Shown here piece by piece: positions 16,465 to 24,865 of a stretch of 64,000 nucleotides of DNA. This DNA is from DATEDA01 sp963820965 (GTDB lineage: Bacteria > Pseudomonadota > Gammaproteobacteria > Burkholderiales > SG8-39). The stretch spans positions 1 through 64,000 of the forward strand of contig CAWGCC010000017.1 in NCBI GenBank assembly GCA_963820965.1. The letters run 5' to 3'. The position numbers and the translations under genes are program-made. The notes beneath the pieces were generated by a model. The model saw nothing but the letters and a program-made list of their open reading frames with translations, did no database searches and was not told where the DNA came from. How positions within the stretch are numbered: position 1 is the first letter of the stretch; the number at the start of each line of letters is the position of its first letter.

Positions 16465-16492
16465 AGGCTCCTTTCGGGGAGCCTTTTCCTTT
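16465..16492 (+). terminator. Intrinsic terminator with no visible upstream gene
   Basis: GGCTCC (16466-16471) pairs with GGAGCC (16478-16483), followed by TTTTCCTTT. This is a textbook rightward terminator, yet the ~155 bases before it hold no recognisable rightward gene. It may end a small RNA or be what is left of a deleted gene. Confidence 0.65.
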
Positions 16493-16614
16493 GCGCCGTC
16501 GGGATTGCCCGAGCCTTTGGCAGCTACTCGTCGGCGCGGAATCCTGACGCTTTCACGATCGGTGCCAGTCTGGCAGTGTCTTCCGCGACCCCCTCCTGCG
16601 TGTCAACCGGTCGG

Positions 16615-16643
16615 ATGCGATTCCTCGTGCACGGTTTTATACT
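16615..16643 (+). promoter_or_regulatory. Candidate sigma-70 promoter for the dehydratase gene
   Basis: TATACT at 16638-16643 is a good -10 box, about 32 bases before the start codon; the -35 region (ATGCGA at 16615-16620, 17-base spacer) is weak. Confidence 0.35.
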
Positions 16644-16674
16644 CCGCGCACCGCGCACGCACCGGAGTCGCCGC

Positions 16675-18408
16675 ATGCCGAACGAGAAGAAACCGAAGTT
16701 CCGCTCCGCCCAGTGGTTCGGTCGCGAGGATCGCGACGGCTTCATCTACCGCAGCTGGCTCAAGAACCGCGGCATCCCGCACGACCAGTTCGACGGTCGC
16801 CCGGTGATCGGCATCTGCAACACGTTCTCCGAGCTGACGCCCTGCAACTCGCACTTCCGCACCATCGCGGACTACGTGAAGCAGGGCGTGCTCGACGCCG
16901 GCGGGTTTCCGCTCGAGTTCCCGGTGATGTCGCTTGGCGAGACGATGCTGCGGCCGACGGCGATGCTCTTCCGCAACCTCGCCAGCATGGACGTCGAGGA
17001 ATCGATCCGCGCGAACCCGATCGACGGCGTCGTGCTGCTCTTCGGCTGCGACAAGACGACGCCGGCGCTCCTGATGGGCGCCGCGAGCGCCGACGTACCC
17101 ACGATCGGCGTCTCGGGCGGACCGATGCTCTCCGGCAAGTGGCGCGGGCAGGACACCGGCTCGGGCACCGGCGTCTGGCAGATGTCGGAAGAGGTCCGCG
17201 CCGGCCGCATGCCGCTCGAGGATTTCTTCGAGGCGGAGTCCTGCATGCACCGCTCGCACGGCCACTGCATGACGATGGGCACCGCCTCGACGATGGCGTC
17301 GATGGTCGAAGCCCTAGGGATGGGCCTGCCCGGCAATGCGGCGTTCCCGGCGGTCGACGGACGACGCAACGTCATCGCGCGCATGGCGGGGCGGCGCGTC
17401 GTCGACATGGTCAAGGAGGATCTCCGCATGTCGAGGATCCTCACCCGCGAGGCGTTCGAGAACGCGATCATGGCGCTCGCGGCGATCGGCGGCTCCACCA
17501 ACGCCGTGGTCCATCTGCTCGCGATCGCCGGCCGCATCGGCGTGAAGCTCGAGCTCGAGGACTTCGACCGCATCGGCAGCCGGCTGCCGTGTCTCGTCAA
17601 CCTGCAGCCCTCCGGCCACTACCTGATGGAGGACTTCTGCTACGCGGGCGGGTTGCCGGCGGTGCTGCGCGAGCTCGGCCAGGCAGGCGTGCTGCACAAA
17701 AATGCGCTCACGGCCACCGGCAGGACGATCTGGGAGAACAACCAGGATGCGCCCTGCTACAACCGCGACGTGATCTTCGCGTACGACAAGCCCTTCAAGC
17801 CGGCGGCGGGAATCGCGGTGCTGAAGGGCAACCTCGCGCCGGACGGCGCGGTGATCAAGCCGTCGGCGGCGACACCGTCGCTCCTGAAGCATCGCGGCCG
17901 CGCGGTCGTGTTCGAGGACATCACCGACTTCCACCAGCGCATCGACGACGAGAGCCTCGACATCGACGAGACCTGCATCATGGTGCTCAAGAACTGCGGG
18001 CCGAAGGGCTACCCCGGCATGGCAGAGGCCGGCAACATGCCGCTGCCGCCGAAGGTGCTGCGCAAGGGAATCACGGACATGGTGCGCGTTTCCGATGCGC
18101 GCATGAGCGGTACGGCCTACGGCACGGTGGTGCTCCACAGCGCGCCCGAGGCGGCAGCCGGCGGCCCGCTCGCCTTCGTCCGGAACGGCGACATGATCGA
18201 GCTCGACGTCGAGAAGCGCCGCCTCCATGTAGAGGTCTCCGACGCCGAGCTCGCGCGGCGGAAGGCGGAGTGGAAGGGGCCGCCCCAGCATCTCGGGCGC
18301 GGCTACTACAAGCTCTACGTCGACCACGTCGTGCAGGCCAACAGGGGCGCCGATCTCGACTTCCTCGTCGGGAAGAGCGGCGCGGCGGTGCCCAAGGACA
18401 ACCATTAG
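16675..18408 (+). CDS. IlvD/Edd family dehydratase, probably L-arabinonate-type sugar-acid dehydratase
   Basis: The 577-residue protein is a full-length IlvD/Edd dehydratase. Cluster ligand cysteines are visible in GICNTFSELTPCN, LFGCDKTTPALLMG and the SCMHRSHGHC segment; the late motif GYPGMAEAGNMPLP and VSDARMSGTAYGTV are also typical. The N-terminus (FRSAQWFGREDRDGFIYRSW) matches the sugar-acid branch (L-arabinonate or D-xylonate dehydratases) better than the branched-chain amino acid IlvD. It would remove water from an aldonate to give a 2-keto-3-deoxy acid. GGAG precedes ATG 16675; the upstream open frame is non-coding. It stands alone, with no sugar transporter beside it. Confidence 0.85.
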   Translation: MPNEKKPKFRSAQWFGREDRDGFIYRSWLKNRGIPHDQFDGRPVIGICNTFSELTPCNSHFRTIADYVKQGVLDAGGFPLEFPVMSLGETMLRPTAMLFRNLASMDVEESIRANPIDGVVLLFGCDKTTPALLMGAASADVPTIGVSGGPMLSGKWRGQDTGSGTGVWQMSEEVRAGRMPLEDFFEAESCMHRSHGHCMTMGTASTMASMVEALGMGLPGNAAFPAVDGRRNVIARMAGRRVVDMVKEDLRMSRILTREAFENAIMALAAIGGSTNAVVHLLAIAGRIGVKLELEDFDRIGSRLPCLVNLQPSGHYLMEDFCYAGGLPAVLRELGQAGVLHKNALTATGRTIWENNQDAPCYNRDVIFAYDKPFKPAAGIAVLKGNLAPDGAVIKPSAATPSLLKHRGRAVVFEDITDFHQRIDDESLDIDETCIMVLKNCGPKGYPGMAEAGNMPLPPKVLRKGITDMVRVSDARMSGTAYGTVVLHSAPEAAAGGPLAFVRNGDMIELDVEKRRLHVEVSDAELARRKAEWKGPPQHLGRGYYKLYVDHVVQANRGADLDFLVGKSGAAVPKDNH

Positions 18409-18473
18409 GCGCCTGCCTCTCCGGTCGCGAGAGGACGACGGCGGCGGCGCGGCCTGCCGGGTTGCGAGTTATC

Positions 18474-18902
18474 TCACCGAGCGCGGCGAGCCTTCGCTGC
18501 CCGCCGCTTCGTTCCTGCGGCCGATCGCTTGGGCTTTCGCGGAGCCGAAGCGCGCTTTGCGGCTTTCGCTTTGCCCTTGGCTGCCCTGCCAGGCCGCGAG
18601 GACTTGGGGCTCGCACGCCGTTTCGGGCGCTTCGATCGCTTCGCCGGGCGTTTGGCCTGCGCGGGCGCGGGTGCCCTGCGTTCGGGGGTTGCATCCGTCG
18701 CGCGGCGCGCGGAGACCCCGGCCCTGGTGGCGGGGACGGCAGCAGTGGCCGCCTCGACGAGAACCGCGGCCTCGTCAACGACCTCTCTCAGCCGGATGAT
18801 GCCGGCGATGGTCGTGCGGGGGTCGAATTCGGCGATCACCGCTTCCATCTCGCCGATGAACTCCTGGAATTTCGCGGTCCGTTCTTCGATCCTGTCGATC
18901 AC
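18474..18902 (-). CDS. C-terminal part of a frameshifted helical protein with histone H1-like tail
   Basis: This frame (GTG start at 18902) encodes a helical segment (RIEERTAKFQEFIGEMEAVI, then TTIAGIIRLREVVDEAAVLV) followed by a ~75-residue tail made almost only of Lys, Arg, Ala, Pro and Ser, like bacterial histone H1-type tails. The helical part continues directly from the protein encoded in the other frame by 18905-19050; a single-base shift near 18903-18912 would join them into one protein of about 190 residues. It is either one gene with a frameshift or sequencing error, or two overlapping genes. The tail suggests nucleic acid or polyanion binding. Confidence 0.55.
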   Translation of the reverse strand: MIDRIEERTAKFQEFIGEMEAVIAEFDPRTTIAGIIRLREVVDEAAVLVEAATAAVPATRAGVSARRATDATPERRAPAPAQAKRPAKRSKRPKRRASPKSSRPGRAAKGKAKAAKRASAPRKPKRSAAGTKRRAAKARRAR

Positions 18903-19050
18903 CTGGTCCGATGAATGCGAGGGTCAGGTCTGTCCGCTTCTCCTGGCAGATCCTGCGCTGTTCTTCCGTCGTGTCGGGAGACGAAATGATGTCGTTCAGC
19001 GCCGACTTGGCGTTCTGGTAGGCCTCGTCGGCTTCTTGATTGCTCAGCAT
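18775..19050 (-). CDS. N-terminal part of the same frameshifted helical protein
   Basis: The first ~48 residues (MLSNQEADEAYQNAKSALND through KRTDLTLAFI) are well-behaved helical protein; beyond that the frame becomes Arg/His/Asp-rich and is a shadow of the 18474-18902 frame. AAGGAG lies 7 bases before the ATG, a strong translation start, which argues that this is the real beginning of the gene. It begins 3 bases from the stop of the upstream lipoprotein gene, so it belongs to the same leftward operon. No family recognised. Confidence 0.5.
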   Translation of the reverse strand: MLSNQEADEAYQNAKSALNDIISSPDTTEEQRRICQEKRTDLTLAFIGPGDRQDRRTDREIPGVHRRDGSGDRRIRPPHDHRRHHPAERGR

Positions 19051-19053
19051 TGC

Positions 19054-20169
19054 TCACTCCTTGCTCTTGTCCTTGTACACGATGTACGCCTGACGCAGCA
19101 GTATGACGGTTCGTTCGAGATCCGCCCCTTGGGGAATACCGGGTTGCGCCTGTTCGGCGGCCACCTGCAGCGCGCGCATGCTTCGTTCGAGCTGATTGAG
19201 CAGCCCCACGTAAGCACTCAACACTTCGCGATAGGCGTCCAGCTCGGCGTCCTTCGCCAGCACCTTGGACATCTGGGCCTTCATTTCCCCGGCAAGGCTC
19301 CCGATCTGCGCCCTCGCCTCTGGGGTCAAGGTCCCGGCGCCATGCTTGGCGATCTTCAGCGGCACGACCAGGGGCTTCGCGTTGGATTCGACCGGCAGCC
19401 GGCCCATGTCGGTGTTGAGCTGGTTCAGCCAGTCATCCACTTCGGGGCTCGCCTGGAAGCCCCCGGCAAGCGCGACGATGCGTCTCCCGGTCTCGTTCGC
19501 CGAGTCCTGACTCGGTGCGAGCTCCAGATCGTTCAATGCGCTCTTCAGGTCATAGAAATCTCTGACGTCGTCCTTGAGCAGCTTGAGGAACTTGTCCGTG
19601 ATGAGCGGCGCCCCCTTTGCGACCGCAGCGATGAACTCGCGCCGCGACCGCTCTCTCACCGCCTCGAGCGCAAGCGGCTTCAAGGGAGCAAGGTACCCGC
19701 TCACGTCGGCCCAGGACGCGGCGACGGCGGCGATCGGGAAGCTGCCGAGGCTGCTCGAAAGCCCGTCCACGGCGCCCGCCAGCTCGTCGGCGGCCCGACC
19801 TTCGGCGAGCGCGACAAGAAGATCGTTGTAGCGCGCCACCACGTCCCACGCCTTCATCCGGATCAGCACGTGATCGACCGTCGCCGCATTTTTGCCCACC
19901 GCGGCCGGGTCGAAAGGCTCGCCGCGCTTTTTCGGCATGGCTTTCTCAGCCGCGCGCTTCGCTTTCAGGTCCTCGACCTGCGCCCTTGTAGCCCCGTAGT
20001 CGAGGACGACGTCCTCGCCGGCGGCGCGGGCCATGGTGAACGTCTCCTTGTAGGTCGCGAACTCCCTGGTCGGAACGGTGGTGCAGCCGGCGGCAAGGAT
20101 CGTCGACAGCGCCAACGCCGCTGGCAGCAGGCGGACGACCGCTCGCTCGAACAGTTGAGGAAATCGCAT
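19054..20169 (-). CDS. Lipoprotein of unknown function, mostly helical
   Basis: The 371-residue protein has a lipoprotein signal (Arg, then LLPAALALSTILAAGC, with Cys29 as the lipidated residue). The mature part is rich in helices with charged/Leu patterns and no recognised catalytic motif (for example LNQLERSMRALQVAAEQAQ near the C-terminus). A ribosome site GGGAGG precedes the ATG. It sits between the GH19 gene upstream and the helical/basic-tail gene downstream, all leftward, so it is likely to be an envelope component of that cluster. I do not recognise the family. Confidence 0.75.
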   Translation of the reverse strand: MRFPQLFERAVVRLLPAALALSTILAAGCTTVPTREFATYKETFTMARAAGEDVVLDYGATRAQVEDLKAKRAAEKAMPKKRGEPFDPAAVGKNAATVDHVLIRMKAWDVVARYNDLLVALAEGRAADELAGAVDGLSSSLGSFPIAAVAASWADVSGYLAPLKPLALEAVRERSRREFIAAVAKGAPLITDKFLKLLKDDVRDFYDLKSALNDLELAPSQDSANETGRRIVALAGGFQASPEVDDWLNQLNTDMGRLPVESNAKPLVVPLKIAKHGAGTLTPEARAQIGSLAGEMKAQMSKVLAKDAELDAYREVLSAYVGLLNQLERSMRALQVAAEQAQPGIPQGADLERTVILLRQAYIVYKDKSKE

Positions 20170-20310
20170 CGGGTGGCCTCCCCTCTCTACGACACCAAGA
20201 AATCGAGGACGCTGTATCCGGTCCCGGGTCCGCTGGCCCTCGGATCAGCGAACGCGATTGCAACTCCAGTGCCGCTCATCATGGTTCGATCGGGCCTTCC
20301 AGCGTAGGCG

Positions 20311-21264
20311 TCAACGTCGACGTGCACGCGCCCGAGCCGGACTTGCCCTCGTGCGCTTCCTCGAGCGAGCCGCCCGCTTCGCAGCGGTCATGGGCTTCTT
20401 CGCCTTCGCGCGCGCAGCACCGCCACGGTGCGGGGAACGGGATGGAGTCGCCCGCTTCGCGGCGGTAACGGGCTTCTTCGTCTTCACGCGCGCAGCACCG
20501 CCACGGTGCGGGGAGCGCGATGGCGCCGCTCGCTTCGTCGGTGGCCGCCTCGGGGGCTTGCGCGGTCCTCGCGCCGGCTCGATAGCTGGGGTTCGAGCTT
20601 TCCCCGCCAATGGCGTGCGCCGCGTTCGCGCGGCCGCCATTGCCGGCGCGGCGACTCCGAAGGCGGCCTTCGCCTGCTCCCAGAACGCCTCGCGATCCTC
20701 GAGGCCGATGAGGCCGCCGTTGATCTTCTTCGTGATCGCCACGAAGTCGCCGGCGTCCGCTAGAGCATTGAGACCTCGTTTCGTCCAGAACCAGGCTGCC
20801 GCGAGGCAGCCCACCTCGGGCGTTTCGAGCCGCTCGGGCTCATTCACGAGATCGACGCCGATGTCCGCGCCGCACGCCCGGTAGTTGTCCTTGCCGGTCA
20901 GCTGGATCGGCCCACGACCGCGGTACCGCCAACCGTCGCCGCTGGCTTCGGGACCATTGCCCAGGCGCCCTCCGTAGACCCGGTTGGCGATGCGTTCCTT
21001 CTGTCGGTCGAACGCCTGGGCGTCGGCATCGGTCTTGAAGTACTTGGGAAACACCTGGCGCAAACGCTGCCAGCGGTAGCTCAGGTCCTCGCTCCAGCGC
21101 TGGAGCTGGCCCGATTCGTGGGCGAGCTGCGCCAGAAACGCCGCCATGCGCGCGGGCGTGTCGATCTCGTAGCGCGCCATCGCGGCGGCAAGCGCTGGGG
21201 TCACTCGGTCGGCTACATTCGCGGCGCGCGGCATCACCGCCACCAGATCATCGCGCATGAACAT
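20311..21264 (-). CDS. GH19 chitinase/endolysin-like enzyme with repeated basic tail
   Basis: Residues 1-205 are a glycoside hydrolase family 19 lysozyme/chitinase-like domain: catalytic Glu50 in AHESGQL, the NRVYGGRLGN segment near residue 94 and the diagnostic YRGRGPIQLTGKDNY at about 114-128. No signal peptide is visible, as in phage endolysins of this family. Residues 206-317 form an Arg/Lys/Ala/Pro-rich tail with two near-identical 26-residue repeats (core SPHRGGAAR and KKPVTAAKRA). AGGAGGA precedes the ATG. GH19 enzymes of this type cut peptidoglycan or chitin; a basic tail could help the enzyme cross or bind the anionic envelope. Confidence 0.85.
   Translation of the reverse strand: MFMRDDLVAVMPRAANVADRVTPALAAAMARYEIDTPARMAAFLAQLAHESGQLQRWSEDLSYRWQRLRQVFPKYFKTDADAQAFDRQKERIANRVYGGRLGNGPEASGDGWRYRGRGPIQLTGKDNYRACGADIGVDLVNEPERLETPEVGCLAAAWFWTKRGLNALADAGDFVAITKKINGGLIGLEDREAFWEQAKAAFGVAAPAMAAARTRRTPLAGKARTPAIEPARGPRKPPRRPPTKRAAPSRSPHRGGAARVKTKKPVTAAKRATPSRSPHRGGAARAKAKKPMTAAKRAARSRKRTRASPARARARRR
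20371..20526. repeat. 78-bp tandem repeat, two copies, in the GH19 gene tail
   Basis: Copies at 20371-20448 and 20449-20526 are nearly identical and keep the reading frame (26 codons each). They encode the repeated basic motif of the GH19 protein's C-terminus. Confidence 0.8.
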
Positions 21265-21296
21265 AATGATTCCTCCTCGGTTATCTGCAGCCCGGA

Positions 21297-23402
21297 TCAG
21301 TACTGGAGATCACGCAGCGTGTAGGGCCTGCCGGGCTTGTTCCTGAGAATCCTGAAGAGCACCGAGTTCATCGTGTGCTCGTCGTTGTCGAAGCCGCCGT
21401 GCGTCTCGCTCCGACACAGACTCGGGGTGAGGATCGCCGCCTTCGGGCCGGCGCCGGCGATAACCAGGCTCGGGAGGCCATCGACGTCCTTCTTGAGCAT
21501 CGCCTCCACTTCCTTGTCCACGAGCTCCTTGTTCGGATCCTGGCTCGACGAGCTGATGAACCGCTCCATGCCGAGAATGGGGGTTTCGCGCTGCCCCTCG
21601 AAGGCGTTGCTCACGAGGTAGAGCAGTGACTTCCCGTACGGCCCGACCGTGTCGTCCCGCTCTCCGAGATCGCTAAGCGCGTAGATCGTGGGGCGTGGAC
21701 ACAGTCCCTTGGTGATGTGGGGGAGAAGGAGCCGCTTGAACGCCTCGACCGTGATCGCGGGCGCCAGGAACTGCATCGTGCTGAAGTTCGCGCCCAGGCT
21801 GATCAGCTTGTCGATGGCGTACGCGGCGAAGATGCTGCCGGCGCTATGGGCGACGACGTGAAGCTCCCATTTCTTCTTGTCGGCCGGAGTCAGCGCGGAG
21901 AGCGCCTGCACCGCCTGCTTTGCGAGCAGACTCATTCCCCCGCCGGTGATCGAAGACAGGCGCGCGTTCTCCTTCATCTCGTCCCAGAGCCTCGTGCCCG
22001 GGCCGGCCGCGGTGATCTCGATGGTGCGGTCCTTGGCGTCGACCACCCCGTCGCGAAGCTTCTTCAGCCATTCCGCGCCTGCCCGCTCATCCTCGTTGGT
22101 GAAGAGATCGAGGATGCTCGACTTGAGAGACTCCGAGAAACCCGTCTCCCACATGATGTGGATGGGATAGATCTCGTTCTCGAGGCAAACGTCCCGGAAG
22201 GCTACGACCCGTCGTGCGACGGCGTCCTCCTTGTTGAGCCCGCCGTGGAGGTACAGCATCACGCGCCGCCTGCTCCAGGTCGTGGTCTGCTCCCGGATCG
22301 ATTCGAACAGCCGCTCGAGGTCCTTCTCGGTCGTCCAGTAGTCACCCGAATCGGAGAGCTTGCCGTTGTTGCCGATGTCGACGACATACGGGCGAATCTC
22401 GCTGAGCGGAATCGCCCGGCTCGCGCGCTGAAGGCCGGCGGTCGTGTCCGCGCCGCGATCCTTCGTCCAGACGTCCAGGCTTACCGGAACGCCAAGCTGC
22501 GCCACCCAGCAGTCGGTGGCGTGCAGCATCCAGTCTTCGTACGGGAGGAGCGCAAACCCGCCGGTTCCCCACCCTTCTCCCCACGAGTTCTGAACGACGA
22601 AGCCGTCGCGGGTGTAGCCGACGACGGCGACCGCGTGCCCTCCGTCCGCCCGGCCTTTACGGACGATCACGGGAAGCTCCCGCGTGACGAGGTTGTTCGT
22701 GGAAGTGTAGGTGATCTTCTTCGTGGTGGGACCGGGCTCATTCCATCCCGAATGCACCATGAGCGTGGCATACAGGATACCGGCTTCGTGCAGGGCGGCA
22801 TGCATGTCGCGGATGTTGCGATGCATGACCCGGTAGTAGGCCCCGCCGGGCGTGCTCTGAGCCTCGACGCCCAGCTCGTATGTCAAGTGCTGGGCGCCGA
22901 GCCGGTCGTCGGGCCAGGACTTCCGGGCGCACACGCCGTGCGCGACCCAGCCTTTCATTCCGCCCCGCGCGCTCGACCCTTCGTACTTTTCGCCCGGCCA
23001 TTCGTCGTACTTCCGCGCCATCTCGTAGAGCATGCGCGGACTCACCGTGCGATCCCGGTTCCGCGCATTGATCAGATTCCGCTGCGCGAGCTGGAAGTTG
23101 ATGACCGCTGCAAGGGCAAAGCCGGTGCACGCCCCCTCGGTGCCCTGATCCAGGACCTCCGGAACGAGATCGATGTTGATCAGCTGGTCGGGCAAAGGCG
23201 CAAGCGCGGGCTGATAGAACCAGTCCCGAACGTCGATGCGATCGGGAACGGCATCCAGCTTGCGACTTATCTTCTCCGCCGTCGTCCGAGCCGGCGCAGG
23301 CGCGCGCCGTTCGTTCGCGGGGGCACGAGTTGCCTTGGGCGCAGCTCTCTCGAGCCCGGATTGCGCCGCGCGTTGACCCTTACGACGCTGCTTGCGAGCC
23401 AT
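21297..23402 (-). CDS. Papain-like (C1) peptidase fused to an alpha/beta-hydrolase-like domain
   Basis: The protein of about 701 residues starts with a basic, Ala/Pro-rich stretch (about 1-48). A C1 peptidase domain follows, with nucleophile Cys92 in DQGTEGACTGFA, catalytic His256 in GGHAVAVVGY and Asn272 in QNSWGEGWG. From about residue 335 a second domain has an oxyanion-like strand RRVMLYLHGG and a Ser in HVVAHSAGS (Ser520), typical of alpha/beta hydrolases/lipases, plus an Asp in ALSDLGERDD and a His in SETHGGFDNDEH as possible triad members. No secretion signal is seen. GGAG precedes ATG 23402; an upstream in-frame ATG adds four residues. It heads a leftward cluster with GH19, lipoprotein and helical genes. 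Confidence 0.8.
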   Translation of the reverse strand: MARKQRRKGQRAAQSGLERAAPKATRAPANERRAPAPARTTAEKISRKLDAVPDRIDVRDWFYQPALAPLPDQLINIDLVPEVLDQGTEGACTGFALAAVINFQLAQRNLINARNRDRTVSPRMLYEMARKYDEWPGEKYEGSSARGGMKGWVAHGVCARKSWPDDRLGAQHLTYELGVEAQSTPGGAYYRVMHRNIRDMHAALHEAGILYATLMVHSGWNEPGPTTKKITYTSTNNLVTRELPVIVRKGRADGGHAVAVVGYTRDGFVVQNSWGEGWGTGGFALLPYEDWMLHATDCWVAQLGVPVSLDVWTKDRGADTTAGLQRASRAIPLSEIRPYVVDIGNNGKLSDSGDYWTTEKDLERLFESIREQTTTWSRRRVMLYLHGGLNKEDAVARRVVAFRDVCLENEIYPIHIMWETGFSESLKSSILDLFTNEDERAGAEWLKKLRDGVVDAKDRTIEITAAGPGTRLWDEMKENARLSSITGGGMSLLAKQAVQALSALTPADKKKWELHVVAHSAGSIFAAYAIDKLISLGANFSTMQFLAPAITVEAFKRLLLPHITKGLCPRPTIYALSDLGERDDTVGPYGKSLLYLVSNAFEGQRETPILGMERFISSSSQDPNKELVDKEVEAMLKKDVDGLPSLVIAGAGPKAAILTPSLCRSETHGGFDNDEHTMNSVLFRILRNKPGRPYTLRDLQY

Positions 23403-23740
23403 TCCACTCTCCAATGCGTTGCGTGAATTGTCCGCTGCAGCTCCCGCGCCGCCGGCGAGATGCGACGGATGCCGCGCTCTTCCACCAGGGCCGCAGTCTA
23501 GTGTTCCGATTCCGGAATTCGTATAGATCTTTCGGCCGGGCGAAGGACTAAGGAGTTCGGGCGGAAAAGCGTCACCACCTGCTCGAGAATCCGCAGGGCG
23601 TGTTTCGCGGTCGGCGCCGGATACCCGGTGCCGGGCGCCGCAAACTCGACCGAGGCGCCGAGCCTCGATCGGCGAACCGACCCGTACGTCGGACCCGGGT
23701 GACCGGGCGCGCAGGATCGAGCGGCTGCTAATATCCGGCC
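23403..23740. other. Divergent intergenic region (protease cluster / GST)
   Basis: No gene is seen in these 338 bases. Leftward, TATACG (complement of 23520-23526) with the palindrome ATTCCGGAAT beside it may belong to the promoter of the protease cluster; I cannot fix a -35 box. Confidence 0.35.
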
Positions 23741-24379
23741 GTGCCCGAGTACACCCTCTACTGCTTCGCCCAATCCGGCAACGCCTACAAGGCCGCGCTG
23801 ATGCTCAACCTCTGCGGCGCCGACTGGGCGCCGCGGTTCGTCGACTTCTTCAACGGCGAAACGCGCACGCCCGAGTACCGCGAGCGGATCAACGAGATGG
23901 GCGAGGTGCCGGTGCTCGAGCACCGCGACAAGCGGCTCGCGCAGTCGGGCGTGATCCTCGACTACCTCGCCGCGACCCTGGGCAAGTTCGGCTCGGCCAA
24001 CGACGACGAGCGCCGCGAGATCCTCCGCTGGATCCTCTGGGACAACCACAAGCTCACGAGCTACATCGCGACCCTGCGCTTCTTCATACAGTTCCAGAAG
24101 ACCGGCGAGACCCCGGTCACCGAGTTCCTGCGCGGCCGCATGAAGGGCGCGCTCGGCATCCTCGACAAGCACCTCGCGACGCAGCCGTTCGCCGCGGGCC
24201 AGAAGCTCACGATCGCCGACCTCTCGATGTGCGGCTACCTCTACTGGCCCGACGAGTTCGGCGTGAGCTGGGCCGAATATGCGAACATCGGCGCATGGCT
24301 CGAACGCATCAGGTCGCAACCGGGCTGGGTTCATCCGTACGAGCTGATGCCCGGCCACCCGCTTCCGGCAAAGGCCTGA
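23741..24379 (+). CDS. Glutathione S-transferase family protein
   Basis: The 212-residue protein has the thioredoxin-like N-terminal half (PEYTLYCFAQSGNAYKAAL, with the VPVLEH cis-Pro motif near residue 65 and an AQSGVILDYLA Glu/Ser-glutathione-binding region) and an all-helical C-terminal half with the N-capping motif FAAGQKLTIADLS. It therefore binds glutathione; the acceptor substrate is unknown. A GTG start at 23741 gives the normal family length. Its stop codon overlaps the proposed start of the next gene. Confidence 0.88.
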   Translation: MPEYTLYCFAQSGNAYKAALMLNLCGADWAPRFVDFFNGETRTPEYRERINEMGEVPVLEHRDKRLAQSGVILDYLAATLGKFGSANDDERREILRWILWDNHKLTSYIATLRFFIQFQKTGETPVTEFLRGRMKGALGILDKHLATQPFAAGQKLTIADLSMCGYLYWPDEFGVSWAEYANIGAWLERIRSQPGWVHPYELMPGHPLPAKA

Positions 24380-24864
24380 CCCGCCGCGCGGCGGCGCTCA
24401 CCACGCTCGTTCTCGCCGCATGCGGCGCGCCTACGCCGCCGCCACAACCGCCTTCGCCGCCGGTCACAGCGACCCCGCCAGCGCCGCAGGCCGCACCAAC
24501 CAAGCCCGCCTCGCCGCTCACTCCGCTCGATCTCTACAAGCGCGAGGTCGCGATCGCGATCCTGAGGGCGAATGCCTTGCACACGTTCGAGGGCATCCCG
24601 CCGCACATGCTGCGCGCGGTGATCGTGCTCCAGCTCACGATCGACGGCAAAGGCACGCTCACCGGCGTCAAGACGCTCCGTACACCCGACGCCGCGCTCG
24701 CCGCCGCGGCGACGAAGAGCGTCCGCGCGGTGGGAACGCTGCCCGCCCCGCCGCGCGAGCTTCTGAAGAGCGGGCGCCTCGAGCTCGCCGAGACCTGGCT
24801 CTACCGCAAAGACGGCAAGTTCCAGGTGCGCTCGGTCGCCGCGCCGCAGGGGCCGGCCGACTGA
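24376..24864 (+). CDS. TonB-C-terminal-like lipoprotein
   Basis: The protein has a short lipoprotein signal (TRRAAALTTLVLAAC), a Pro-rich linker (PTPPPQPPSPPVTATPPAP) and a C-terminal domain of the TonB-C/energy-transducer type (LQLTIDGKGTLTGVKTLRT, then an Ala-rich helix and LELAETWLYRKDGKF). The start is uncertain: the lipoprotein signal fits a CTG codon at 24376 that overlaps the GST stop, while the first in-frame ATG (24295) would add 27 unlikely residues. It may be an outer-membrane-facing lipoprotein that uses the TonB-C fold outside iron transport. Confidence 0.65.
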   Translation: MTRRAAALTTLVLAACGAPTPPPQPPSPPVTATPPAPQAAPTKPASPLTPLDLYKREVAIAILRANALHTFEGIPPHMLRAVIVLQLTIDGKGTLTGVKTLRTPDAALAAAATKSVRAVGTLPAPPRELLKSGRLELAETWLYRKDGKFQVRSVAAPQGPAD

Positions 24865-24865
24865 C

